Assembly (NCBI GenBank): GCA_965153455.1
Contig: OZ234494.1
Span: 25,907,354-25,971,353, forward strand
DNA length: 64,000 nt
Direction of reading: 5' to 3'
Source of the DNA: Sphagnum compactum
Lineage: Eukaryota > Bryophyta > Sphagnopsida > Sphagnales
Shown here: positions 48,440 to 59,148 of the stretch, one piece after another
How the letters are laid out: every line of letters begins with the position of its first letter
Numbering within the stretch: the stretch's first letter is position 1
Notes under the pieces: generated by a model
Database searches by the model: none
What the model was told of the DNA's origin: nothing
What the model saw: only the letters and a program-made list of their open reading frames with translations
Program-made: the position numbers and the translations under genes

Positions 48440-48564
48440 AGCAGCACCCACTAGGACACCATCCATCCACTGGATGGCCATTCTGACTCAGTTGTGGATG
48501 AAACTCACCTGAGTTACAATCTGGTTTCACCTTGGTAAGTCCTGTACATAGGTAGTTCATTGTA
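48440..48564. repeat. Family B left flank module
   Basis: CACCATCCATCCACTGGATG, GCCATTCTGACTCAGTTGTG, GATGAAACTCACCTGAGTTA and CACCTTGGTAAGT. A diverged copy of this module precedes the family B right end at 49405-49490, and a piece is at 45858-45900. It may therefore be part of a longer family B element of about 300 bp. Confidence 0.55.
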
Positions 48565-48735
48565 AAGGATGGATGGTAATTGGTCAGGAAACAGTTTTCT
48601 GTTGGGCTCCAGCTCCTGCTGGTGGGTTGTTAGAAGGTAGGTAGTTAAAAAAGCAACTGAGCTTAACCACCGTGGTTAACAAGGGAACTGAAACCCAACA
48701 GAAAACTGTTTCCTGACCAATTACCATCCATCCTT
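48565..48735. mobile_element. MITE-like element with perfect 42-bp inverted ends (family B)
   Basis: The left end 48565-48606 (AAGGATGGATGGTAATTGGT to TTTTCTGTTGGG) and the right end 48694-48735 are perfect reverse complements over 42 bp. Beyond that, symmetry continues imperfectly through GGGCTCCAGCTCC and GGAACTGAAACCC to a central TTAACCACCGTGGTTAA palindrome (48664-48680). The total of 171 bp is too short for a transposase, so any mobility would depend on another element. A target duplication is not clear. Perfect ends imply recent origin or conversion. Confidence 0.8.
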
Positions 48736-49400
48736 CACTCTGGCCTCTTTATGCGTCTGGGTTTTGTTGGGTTCCTGGAAGTTCGGTTGTAAAAGTTATT
48801 TCTGCCTCGCTCGGGCCCCCTTACTTATTCTGGTATCGATATTGCCTGTTGTTGTTCGCAGCAGCTTCTGATAACACACAATAGCTTTCGGCTTGACGTC
48901 TACAGGTTATAGATATATTATTCTATTGACAGCTTTGGGTTTGCGTAAAAGGGGTTATTATTCATACAACTATAGTACAAGATGTATGTCATCTTGGGGG
49001 TTCTCGGACCCCTCCTTCCTCGGACTCTGCCTCCGAGACTGTAGATTAGACCAGGAATCCGGAATCCCAACTTCAATTTCCCACAAGATCCAGGGCGATG
49101 ATGATGATGATGGACGTTTCCGTCTTTGGATGTAAGGGAAAAAGGGCGGAGGGGTACGAGGGAGGGGGGGCCGGGTGGGGGGCGGGGCTAGTGCAAAATT
49201 CAAAGTTTGCTTTTAAGATCTAAGGGTGATCTATGTTTTTATCCACAAACAAAAAATGAAAAGCACCCATGTTGTTGATGCATAACTTTTTAAATTTGTT
49301 TGGGGGTGTGGGGGAGGTCGAGACAAAAGAAACAAATCCATTGTGAAGAAAGAAAGAAACAGGAGTGAGTACAAAGTGGCAAAATGGGCGAGTGCTTATT
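48736..49400. other. Intergenic DNA, GC-richer part, no gene seen
   Basis: Positions 48990-49195 are GC-rich with a G-run block (49140-49190). Overlapping short frames on both strands have no domain. Confidence 0.4.
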
Positions 49401-49404
49401 AGTG

Positions 49405-49735
49405 CACCATGGACGGACGACTCACTTTGTGGATGAACCTGAACTGAGTTTACCTTGGGTTACATCTTGGTAATTGAATGTTGTGACACAGGGGATCATG
49501 TAGGCACATAAGTAGGTAGGAAAAATAGGTGGCTACTAGACAAGTAGTAAGTAAGTAGATGCATGTAGATAGTTAGTAACTAGATTAAAAAGGCTAGTGA
49601 GTTGTTAGTAAGTAGGTAGGTAGTAAACATAGAAACTAAGTTAACCCAATCATGGTTAGCTAGAGAACTGAAATGCTATGAAAAAAATGTTTTTCCGTCC
49701 ACTCACCATCCATCATCCTTCACGGTGTGCCTATG
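49405..49735. repeat. Family B element, diverged near full-length copy
   Basis: Begins GTGCACCATGGACGG near 49405, continues TTTGTGGATGAACCTGAACT and GGGTTACATCTTGGTAA, then TAGGTAGG words. It ends AACCCAATCATGGTTAGCTA, GAGAACTGAAATGC and CACTCACCATCCATCATCCT. This gives the order left module, GGTAG-rich middle, right end, as in 48440-48735. Confidence 0.6.
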
Positions 49736-50580
49736 GATGTTGCTTCACTCTCTCACCACCCTCACACACTTAATCGATCCGGACACTCAAGTGAAATGTT
49801 AGTTGTTCTTGAAGGATTTGAGGTTTTGTGGTCTTCATTTGTTTGGGGTAGTAGGTACAAACGGCAAGAGAAAAACAAACTATTGATTGGGCTAACCTCT
49901 CCCTTTAGGGAGAGAGATGGATGGATCTACGTCACAAGGAAGGTCAAGAAGCAAATAATAAAAGCAACTGACTCTTTATACGGAAAACTATCCTCAATTT
50001 TAAAAGCTCGACTTTACTCAAAAGAAGAATCCTCCTACAATTGCCATAATATAGTATTATATTATTCAATTGCAAGTGGGGTCCTATGCCTCAGCAGGAG
50101 ACCCCACTTGGGACTCCTTTCACCCCTACCAAAGGGAAATAGGGTGCTGGAACCAGCACTTGCCACTGATACCAACAAGTTTTTGATTTGTTTTTTTTAA
50201 TAGAAAGGAAGGGACAGCTGATGACCTTCAGAAAGTCATATATATATTATCCTTCCCTATTATCCTTACTACCTATGACCGATGTTCCAACACTTCTTTT
50301 TGTCACATATTTATTTATTTATTTTAGAAAATGAACTTACACAGTTTCAAATTTATTTTTTCAAAATTTCAACATATTATACAAGGAAACATTTATTCAA
50401 ACTAAAACCCTTTTTTCTGTGTGTTTTAAATATTAATCCAATGGTTGGTTCGAACAATAAATAATTTTTCACAATTTGGGAGTTTCGATTCTCAACAATT
50501 TCGACTAATATTAATAAAATTTTCCCTCTTTTAAAGTAAACCTTTTGCAAATTATTTCGTGTTGAACATCGGTCGTAGGT
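49736..50580. other. Intergenic DNA with an unassigned 157-codon frame
   Basis: An open frame at 49727-50200 (plus) would encode 157 residues, one of the longer frames in the desert, but it starts inside the end of a family B repeat and shows no domain. AGTGGGGTCCTATGCC and GACCCCACTTGGGAC near 50075-50115 form a small inverted pair. I do not call a gene. Confidence 0.4.
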
Positions 50581-50582
50581 AC

Positions 50583-50653
50583 TTACGGTAGTCTCTCCTC
50601 TTAACAGTTACGCTAGTTTCCCCTCAACAGTTACGGTAGTCTCCCCTTAACAG
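50583..50653. repeat. Short tandem repeat, 23-25 bp, three units
   Basis: TTACGGTAGTCTCTCCTC..., TTACGCTAGTTTCCCCTC... and TTACGGTAGTCTCCCCTT..., each ending AACAG, start at 50583, 50608 and 50631. Confidence 0.85.
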
Positions 50654-53600
50654 TTTAGTGGTACCCTCCACTACGGCACTAATGTCCGGTGTGAGGTGCC
50701 CTAGTCTATGACTTCATCCACTCGGAGGTGGTCACGCCGTTTATCCATCCATCCTTGGCTCGTACCACAGTGTAGGTGCAGTTTACCCAAGGTCTTCCCC
50801 CGGTCCCCCTATCCTTGAATTCATTAGTGTGTGTTTCTTGGTCTGTGATTTTCGCATCAAGTGTTATATTGGGTTATGGTCCCCCAAATTTGTGTTTTCA
50901 CTATTCGGAAACAACTCTGGCCCGGTTCACTCCCTCTCTGAATCTGCCTGGGAATCCGTTTTTGTATGCTCATGATGGATGGGGTTGGCCTTGAATGAAA
51001 CGAGAGGCGAAGAAGGAAGTACCCCATCTTCCCCACCCGATTGGAGGACGGAAGGAAGTTGCAATCGAGTTTTGCAATGTTGTTGATGGGCACTGAAATG
51101 AAATTGGGTCCCCCAATTACTCTTGCTACTTCCTATATTAAGTAGTAGTCGCTTCAAGGCCATGTTGGCCGGGCTTCTTCGGTCCATTTGTTAGAAGAAA
51201 AACAATGTGGGAAACCGCAGGTACATATGTATTATGCATGTTGGGTCAAGGGACACCCAACATAGCCCCACTTTCGGTGGCCACAAAGAAAGAAGAAGAC
51301 GAGAAACAAAGTCCATCATGATTCATCATTTTTTATTTTTGCTTTCATTTCTTCAAACATTTTGCAAGAGGCAAATAGGACTAGTGTTTTGCTCTTTTGC
51401 CCCCTCCTCTGTTTGTAAGTTAGTGTGGCGGGCGGGGTATCTAGAGACCAAAGAAGATTAAAAAACTGCTTCCGAAGCGAAGCGATTGCCACCACTTTGT
51501 GGTCCTCACTACACCACTTTAAATAAAGTGGTGTAGAGCTTGACGATGCTCTCTTGCAACCCGGGGTTTTGTGATCTCTTCCGGGTCAGAATTTGGAAAT
51601 TGTAAGTTTTAGTTGGTAAATACGGTCTTTTGCACAAGTACATACTACATACCCAATAACATCCTTTGTTTTTTTCCTGGTGAACTGGTGAAAAATCACA
51701 TCTAAAAAAGTTAAGAGAAAAAATACATTTTTGTAGATTTTAAAAAAATTCATCAAATTTGATCACACCTGAAAAAAAAAGAGTTTGCTAGATTTAAACA
51801 AGTTTTTAGTGTTAAGTCACGGGGTTTCTTTAAAAAAAATTGGCCGAGACTTTCTACATTTTTCCAATAACTTGTCCCACCGATGCTAAATCCTTTTTGG
51901 GATGATCGCCACTAGTGCTCCTTCGACAAATGAAAAAAAATTAAAAAATTTAAATGGCTGCCCGAGAACTTGACCGCATGATGTCCTTTTCCTTTCTTGG
52001 TGTATTGTGAGGCTTTATATTTTACTTAATTCTTTCCACTTTTTAGTTCACCCCCTTTAGAATTGTTTAACATTGTACATAGTAGCATGTATTACATGCA
52101 ACAACAAATGTAATATGCACCATTGCACCTAGAAATGAATGATATACACAACAAACATCAGCAAATCGTACCATGGGGAAATACCCAAAAAATGTGCAAT
52201 TATCAAATGCAAGTAGTAAGAGTGTCCAATTAAGAAGAGTTCTAATATCACAACTCTCGATTTTCATTTATTTTGTCATTGAACATGGACCTTATATTTC
52301 AATTCAAAAGTATGCTAGATGTGAATGGTATAGACACCCTATTTTTAACAAGGATCCTTGGGTCAAGTAGGCATTGAAAATCATGGTGGGGGTAGGGTGG
52401 CTTGGGGTCAAACCTTTGAGGAAGGTCGAACAACCACGTTGCCTCCTCCATTATAGTAATAACAAAATGGCTACCTTTGAAAGAAAGCAATAGCAAAGCC
52501 TTATAGGGTGCCGTACGAGGATGAAGAACAACTTATTAGTAATGCTTAATTGGTAAACTATACATGTCTCCCCTTTTTGCATTCAAAGTCGTATGTTGCC
52601 ATCCAAGATCATGTGCCACATGATGACCTTTGGAATGTGTGGCACAATCTAGAGCACGACAAGGATAAGTTTATGAGTTTCACCCGACACATGCAAATGG
52701 AGCGATAAGTATGAATTTTCACCACAACAAAATGTGATTTGGATGGACGTAATGTAAAATAACATATCTTGATAGCATACACGAAACCTCCAACTCAACT
52801 ATTTGGGGTCATTTGGGTGTGTTGAACATTGAATTTCTTGAGTCACTAATTCAGGGCTTTTCAAATGCTTGACAAATCCGGATTCAACTAACCTTTTGCA
52901 TGCATACAAACCTATTGGTGTTTCAAAATGACCCTGCTTTTGGGTGGGGGTAGGGGTTCAAAGAAAAATGAAAAAAAATTCACCTTGCAGGATTCAAGGT
53001 ATGGAAATTATTGTAATATGAACTCATAAATGAGGAGATGCACCTAATACACAATGCACATATCTTGTGTGCAAAATAGGCCCCCAAAAAGAAAAAAAGA
53101 CTCTAGGTGGTGGTGGGTTCCATGATGTCCAATCTGTTCCCTTGCCCTTTGTATTCCTCCCATAAAGCATGGGATATGCACAAGATCCTGTTCCCTACCA
53201 TAGGTCTTCTAACATTGAACACCTTGGTTGATGGTACATGATACACAAATCTATCCATTCATCAGATCTGCAAACAAATGCATAACAACCTTCTTCTTTC
53301 AGCCCATTATGGGTCGGTCCTCCTAATAGACAACAACTGATAGCAAGCAAGCTGGAAAGTTGCATGTATGATTTTGGCAATTCAAGTAGGAAAGGAACAA
53401 TTTAGGAATTGCATGGTTAAATTGGTCAATTATATCATTTATTGTGCCTACTTTGACAAGATAGTTGGTTCCTAGTCAAAGGATCGGTAATAGTATTGTG
53501 TTGTGGCATTTGTAACCCACCACAAATGGCAAACCCATGAGTTACCCACATGAGGTTGGTTATCTTGACATGAACACAATTGCGTGAATGTGAATGCATT

Positions 53601-54040
53601 TTTGTTGTGAACTAAGATATTGAATTGTTTTGGATAGAGCCGTGAAACTCCCATATTTAGTCAAGTAATACGCGTAAATAATGTTGTCATTAATGGAATT
53701 TTCTTTTAACATGAATGTTGTTTTTGGCACTCCAAGGCATGGGCATGTTATAAAGAAAATGGCATGTATGTAGCTTTTAATTCCTAATTTTATAGTAACA
53801 TTAAAGAGATGGTAGAAACATTACTTTGTAAAGTTTGGCATTTTGGTTTTTCATGTGAATTTTTCCAAATCCAAATACACATATTTGAAATTTGAAATCT
53901 TTTGAATAATATAGTGAAAGTCATGTTTAGAGCACCTAACTTGATCTCCAAAAGAAGAACAAATTGAAAAAAAGTTTGGTGAATGCAAAAGGGGGTGGGG
54001 TATCCATTTTGGCCTTTAAATTTTGCAAATGAAAGTTAAT
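50654..54040. other. Intergenic DNA, no gene seen
   Basis: Notable items are CCATCCATCCTTGG near 50746 and GTGTAGGTGCAGTTTACCCAAGG near 50770 (family B-like words), and a 12-bp perfect hairpin CTACACCACTTT / AAAGTGGTGTAG at 51509-51536 with a 4-nt loop. Frames at 50776-51187, 51207-51461 and 52067-53654 have no recognised domain. Confidence 0.4.
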
Positions 54041-56470
54041 CTAGCCTTCCACCACTTGGAATTTTTTTTTGCTATATATGTGTGTGTATAGTTGATGGTA
54101 CTTACCTACTTTGGATCTTCTTTCATACTTTTCAATTTGCTCCATGTGAAGAGGCAACCTTTCATGTGCAACCCTAATCCATAAAATCCTTTCACAATAC
54201 TTTGTAAAGAGGACACATTTGGTCCCTTTAGGCGTCAAACAAAATATAAGACTTATCAACAAAAACAACTTAATAAATAATTTCCTTTGATCATGGAAGT
54301 CCTTAGATGATTGCATTAAGAAACAATGACTTTTGCATCCATGTGTGTGGCCAAGAAAGGGTGGAACACCAAAGGCTTCTAAATTATTTTCAAATCACGT
54401 TACAAAAATAAAATGGTGTGATTATTTTGGATTGAAGTGTTCATAAAACATGAACATAATTTCAACATCCAATCAATGCCATAGTAAAAGCTAGTCTAAG
54501 CTTTAAAACCCACCAACCATTTGCTTTGCATCGAATGCGAGTTATTCAAACAACAAAAGTATGTGCATTGCCAAAAACATTATTTGAACTTAAGTAGTTG
54601 TGAACTCTACTTCTAAAGTTATTTAAATTCCATAAGCTGTTGTGCTAATGAAGATTGATTGTGATAATTATATCTACAATATGTCAATATTGCAATGAAT
54701 TGGGCCAAAGCCATATGTGCAAACTATGTTGTATTTTCAAAAGTCAAGTTTAATACTAATGTAAGGCAAATTTAAATCACATATGCAAAGTTTGATAGCT
54801 TTTGTTTAATCAAATTTGCCTCTAGAATCAACCAATGAAAATTTTAACTTCAAATTCTACTAATGTGAACCTAATTTAAATTTTGTACTTGCCAAAAATT
54901 AAACAAACAAAAGATGAGGATTGGACCAAACCTTGTAGAGGATGTCATGAACACTTCATACCTCTTGATTCAATAGTGAGACATCAATATTTGCAAATAA
55001 TAGAAATTCATATATCAATGTGTGGATGGGTATTCTAGGGTTTTTTGTATAGACACCAACATCATAAAACTTGCACAAATGTCATGCAAGAGAGCTAAAA
55101 CACTTAGTAGCATTTAAGTAACATGTATGCTTGTCATTATTGAAGACATATTAAATGGGAAAACAATATATAATTGTGATTCATTTGTTGAGACTAATTA
55201 AAAAAGAATGGGTCATCAACATGCATTTGTTAATTTACAACTTCCCAAATGTTATTTTGTCCTTGATTTTGGAAAACGTTTAATTGAGTTTGTAATATGA
55301 CATGAAACTATAAACATCTATTTAAAAGAAAGGCAACCATTTATTGGACCTCCACAATTTTAATTCATGTAATTTGTACACAATCAAGTTTCCATGGTGT
55401 TAATCCATGATATAAAACCATGGATTTAAGCAAAATGGGTGGTCAATCTCAAAGTGGTAAAATCAAACACCTAAGTATATGTTTCTGACAACCTAAGGAT
55501 AAAGGCAATAATGAATGATAAGGTTTAATGTTTAGTTTGAAAGTTGAATACCTTCCTATGATTAAAGAAATTATGAAAAATTTGAAAAATGTCTGATTCT
55601 ACACAATTATTATGATATAGTCATAATTGTTCCATCATAAGTTTATAATATTGGTAGTATAATCCATCACATATTATAAATGGAAATTCATGAAAGAACT
55701 AAAAAACCATCATTTCTTTGTCTAGTTGTGTACTTTGAGAGTTATTGCCTGAAAAAGAAAAATCAAACTCTAGAAGAAGTAGGGTAGACTGGCCCATCAT
55801 CGATTGATTGGCTGCCTATGATCGAACACTTATTTCTATGTTCATCATATGTGCTTCATTAATTTTGAGTGATTTAAAATGTTATGGGAGGACTACCTCA
55901 AGCTCTAGAAATCATCTTTGAAGTGCAAAGGAAAAAAATGTAATGAAAAAATAACAAGGAAAAAAAAAAGCTTTTTCAACTTACAAAATGCAATTTTTTT
56001 TCCTTGTTTCTTCTCTTTGGACCCCCTCTCACTTTCAAACCTCTAATAACTTTCTTATTTTTTATTCATTTTAAACAATTTAAAGTGCTAGCCTATAAGA
56101 GAGCGTGACCTGAAATTCTACAAATCATTTTTGAACTCTAATAGTAACATACAAAGAATTTTTTGGGTGTTTGGGAACTGATTTTTGTAGTGTTCAGTGT
56201 TTGTTTTTTTTGAGTTCTTGTCCCCCTTTAGTTTGGGGGGCCATAACTTTCTCCTTTTTAATCCATTTTCGATGATTGTTAGTGTTTCCGATGCTCCAAG
56301 AGGAGGGGTTCAAGTTTTGTTCTGAGACCAAAAACAAAGAAGCCCTCCCCTTGGATCTGGCCCGCCCTGAGTGCTAAAGTGTTCGGTCACCGGCCAGTCT
56401 ACCAAATAACACGACCAAAAAAACCCCCAATCCAAACCAAAAAAATTAAAATAAAAAATTTTGAAAAATT
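54041..56470. other. AT-rich intergenic DNA, no gene seen
   Basis: Low-complexity AT-rich DNA up to about 56200. No domain, RNA gene or structured repeat was recognised. Confidence 0.45.
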
Positions 56471-56484
56471 GTAGCAGTAAAAGG

Positions 56485-56850
56485 TTCCCCCTGGCTATCC
56501 TCGGGACCTCAAATTGTCGCCTTTCCAACCCTCCGCCCCCTGAATTTTGGGACCTGGTTATCCTCGGGACCTCAAATTGTCGCCTTCCCCCTTGTGTTTT
56601 GGGACACATTACCCGGCTATACTCGGAACCTCAAATTGTCGCTTTCCCGCTGATTTTGGGGACCTGGCAATAGTTGGGACCTCAAATTGTCGCCTCCCGC
56701 CCCCCCCCTGATTTTTGGGACCTGGCTATAATTGGGACCTCAAAATTTGTCGCTTTCCCCCTGATTTTTGGGATCCGTCACCCGGCTATACTTGGGACCT
56801 CGAATTGTCGCCTTTTCCCCCTGGCTATTTTTGGGACCTGGCTAGGCTAC
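56485..56850. repeat. 58-bp minisatellite, about 6.5 units
   Basis: The core CTGGCTATCCTCGGGACCTC followed by AAATTGTCGCC starts at 56491, 56554, 56612, 56664, 56722 and 56782, with a partial unit at 56821. Spacings run from 52 to 63 bp. Spacers have CCCCTGATTTTTGGGACC. The array produces repeated short peptides such as LGTSNCRL in open frames, which are artefacts. Confidence 0.9.
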
Positions 56851-56904
56851 CCGTATTATCCTTTTGGAACAGAGTTTTGCTTATTTTTTCAATTTTGTGA
56901 TATA

Positions 56905-57106
56905 GCTTAAGTGGCGATCATCCGTAAGATGATTTAGCCAGATTTGGCGACATACTAAATATGAAAGTAGAAAAAGAACCAGGATCCTTCAATATTCTTG
57001 GCTACCTACTGGAACTTATCATAAAAATCTGGCGATTAAAAAAACAAATCTTTGAAATCTAGCGATGAAAAATCCTTTGTATAGGTCGAAATTTGGCGAA
57101 AATTTG
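56905..57106. repeat. Family A element near the F-box upstream region
   Basis: GTGGCGATCATCCGTAAGAT, GATTTAGCCAGATTTGGCGA, AATATGAAAGTAGAAAAAG, CCTTCAATATTCTTGGCTAC, CTACTGGAACTTATCATAAA and ATCTGGCGATT. It continues with AAATCTAGCGATGAAAA and ATTTGGCGAAAATTTG before a poly-C run. This is the clearest full-length copy. Confidence 0.7.
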
Positions 57107-57134
57107 CCCCCCCCCCCCCCCCCCCCCCCCCCCC
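57107..57134. repeat. Poly-C run (28 C)
   Basis: Uninterrupted run of C directly after the family A element; its length may be uncertain. It marks the change from AT-rich desert to GC-richer DNA. Confidence 0.85.
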
Positions 57135-57427
57135 AAAACACTGCTTGGGAAGTTACTGCAACGGAGGACGCGCGTCGGAGGCGACGACTGCGGGACGGAC
57201 GCAAACAACACAAGACATCGCGCACGCGCGCAACAGAGGGAGCGTGAGAAGAGAAAGAGAGAGAGAAGAGAGGATAAGAAGGCGCGCATCGAAGACTGCA
57301 ATCCCCCCAAGCCCCCGCGCCCGAACTCTCCGGCCCCCTTGCCTTCTTCTTGTCTTTGTCTGCTCCTCCTCTTCGATACTCATCTCTCAGACGACACATA
57401 CCTTTTTGTTTTTCCTTTTTTTTTTCT

Positions 57428-57471
<44 letters not shown>

Positions 57472-59148
57472 GTCTCTCTCTCTAACTCTCTCTCTCCCTC
57501 GCGTTCATTCAAGTGGGTTCCTATAATAACAGTGTGCCACCTAGTGGTGATAGATCTGTCGGAGACAGACTTTGTCGAGAGTGGCCGCGAGATTCTCTAC
57601 TTTCTCATCGGCGGACCACCGTTCTGGACGTTGCTGCAGGGCTGCAGGAAGCAAGCAAGCAAGGTGCTGGTTTTGGCGGAAGGAATCATCATTCATCGCT
57701 TCTTCTTCTTCTTCATCTTCTTCGACTGTTGTAAGCTGGCTCGATCGATCCTTTTTTCTTTTTTCTTTTTTGGTTTTTGGTTTTTCGTGTGTGGAAGTTT
57801 TAGGAAGGAAAGGAAAGGAAGTTATCTGGTTTGATGTTTCTTCTAGCACTATGCGCCGCATGAGAGGTGCTGCAGGTCATAGCATTTTGCAGGATCGTGA
57901 AAGAGACAGAAACAGGGAGAGAAAACCACTGTTCTGGACGTCGCTGCTACCTCTGGAATCTCTGTGTGTGTGTGTTTTTGTTTGTCCTTTGTTCCTTGTT
58001 TTGTTGATGATCGACTAAAAGGGTGATGCAGGAGTTAAGGACCTCCTCATGCAGGGCCGAGTCCTCGTCAATTCCCGGAGAATTGGGCTTGGCTTTTGTC
58101 ATGTATTGGCTTGATCATCCAGAAATCGTACTCGGGAATTATTCTTCAAAATGATCGATCGAGCAGCTACCTATCTATGAATCAGCTGTTGTTGCAGCAG
58201 AGAATGAGATCGCGGAGATTAAGAAGCTGGCGATAGATCGAGGGAGCGGCAGACGAGCTATAGAAAACTACAATGGACGGCGCTTGATCGCCAGAGAGAG
58301 AGAGAGAGAGAAAGCGCCACTGTCTGCATCGGCGGCCGGTCTGATCGACGTGATAGAAGATACGATTGATAAGCGGAGTCGAATGGGAGGAGGAGTGCAG
58401 ATCAGCTAGTATTTCCATAGCTGCAATGATCCTTAGCTTCTTCAGATATCGCGGTGAGGCTCGAGCGACCGACAAATGATCATTTGGGCTACACAGTTCT
58501 TCGATCGGGGAGAGAGAGAGAGAGTAAAGAGAGATGGTCGAGATGGGTCTAGAGCGAGAGAGAGAGGGTCTATCTTCGTCTGCAAGGTTCTGCAAACCCA
58601 GTCAGCATCAAGAGCTACCAAGATCAGGCAGAATTCTCCAGAGACTTGAGCTGATCTATTAGAGATTCTTGATCGTGAGAGCAGGAATTACAACTGCAAA
58701 TCCGCAGTTGCTGCAGCAGCAGGCGCTAGCTGCTTTGTGGTATGTCGTCGACCACAGTAGTAGTGCCGTCGAGAACTACAGAAGCCGAGAGTAGGAGGAA
58801 CATTAGAGATCATGTCCCAATCTTCTTCTCCTTCTTCTACGTCCGTCATCGCCTTGATCAAGACGCAGCAGCAGCACAAACCCTTGAAGTCCCCGGCGCG
58901 GAAAGTGATCGGCTAACGTCGTCCTTGAGCTCCAGATGTCTAGAATCCGACGAGAGAAGCTCCGAACTGCCATGATAGCCAATTCCATTCTTGTCGTGAT
59001 CAGCACAATATAGATCCACTAGCAAATCAAAGATTGCAGCAGCAAGCTTCTAGATCTGCAGCAACCAAGCTTCTCAATCTTCAAGAATCCTTGATCAGCT
59101 CCCAGCAGCAGATTTGCAGGAGGAGCGAGGGTGGTGTACTACTACTAG
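57135..59148 (+). promoter_or_regulatory. Upstream region / probable long leader of the F-box gene
   Basis: A GC-richer 2-kb stretch without a convincing gene. It contains a CT run (57428-57466), GA runs (about 58293-58311, 58510-58524, 58555-58567) and a repeated GTTCTGGACGTYGCTGC (57621-57637 and 57931-57947). CT and GA runs on one transcript could pair with each other. A splice pair within this leader (acceptor ATGCAG near 58030) is possible. The long open frame 57145-57834 is a Ser/Leu repeat of the CT run and is not called. Confidence 0.45.

Noticed and set aside
49727-50200. 157-codon frame in the desert
   Set aside because: No domain, starts in a family B repeat, and lacks splice partners or coding-like composition.
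51509-51536. Rho-independent-like terminator hairpin
   Set aside because: A clean stem-loop, but bacterial terminators do not apply in a plant nuclear context and no gene ends here.
57145-57834. 229-codon open frame with a Ser/Leu run
   Set aside because: It is the translation of the CT microsatellite and its flanks; composition is repeat-driven and no domain is seen.
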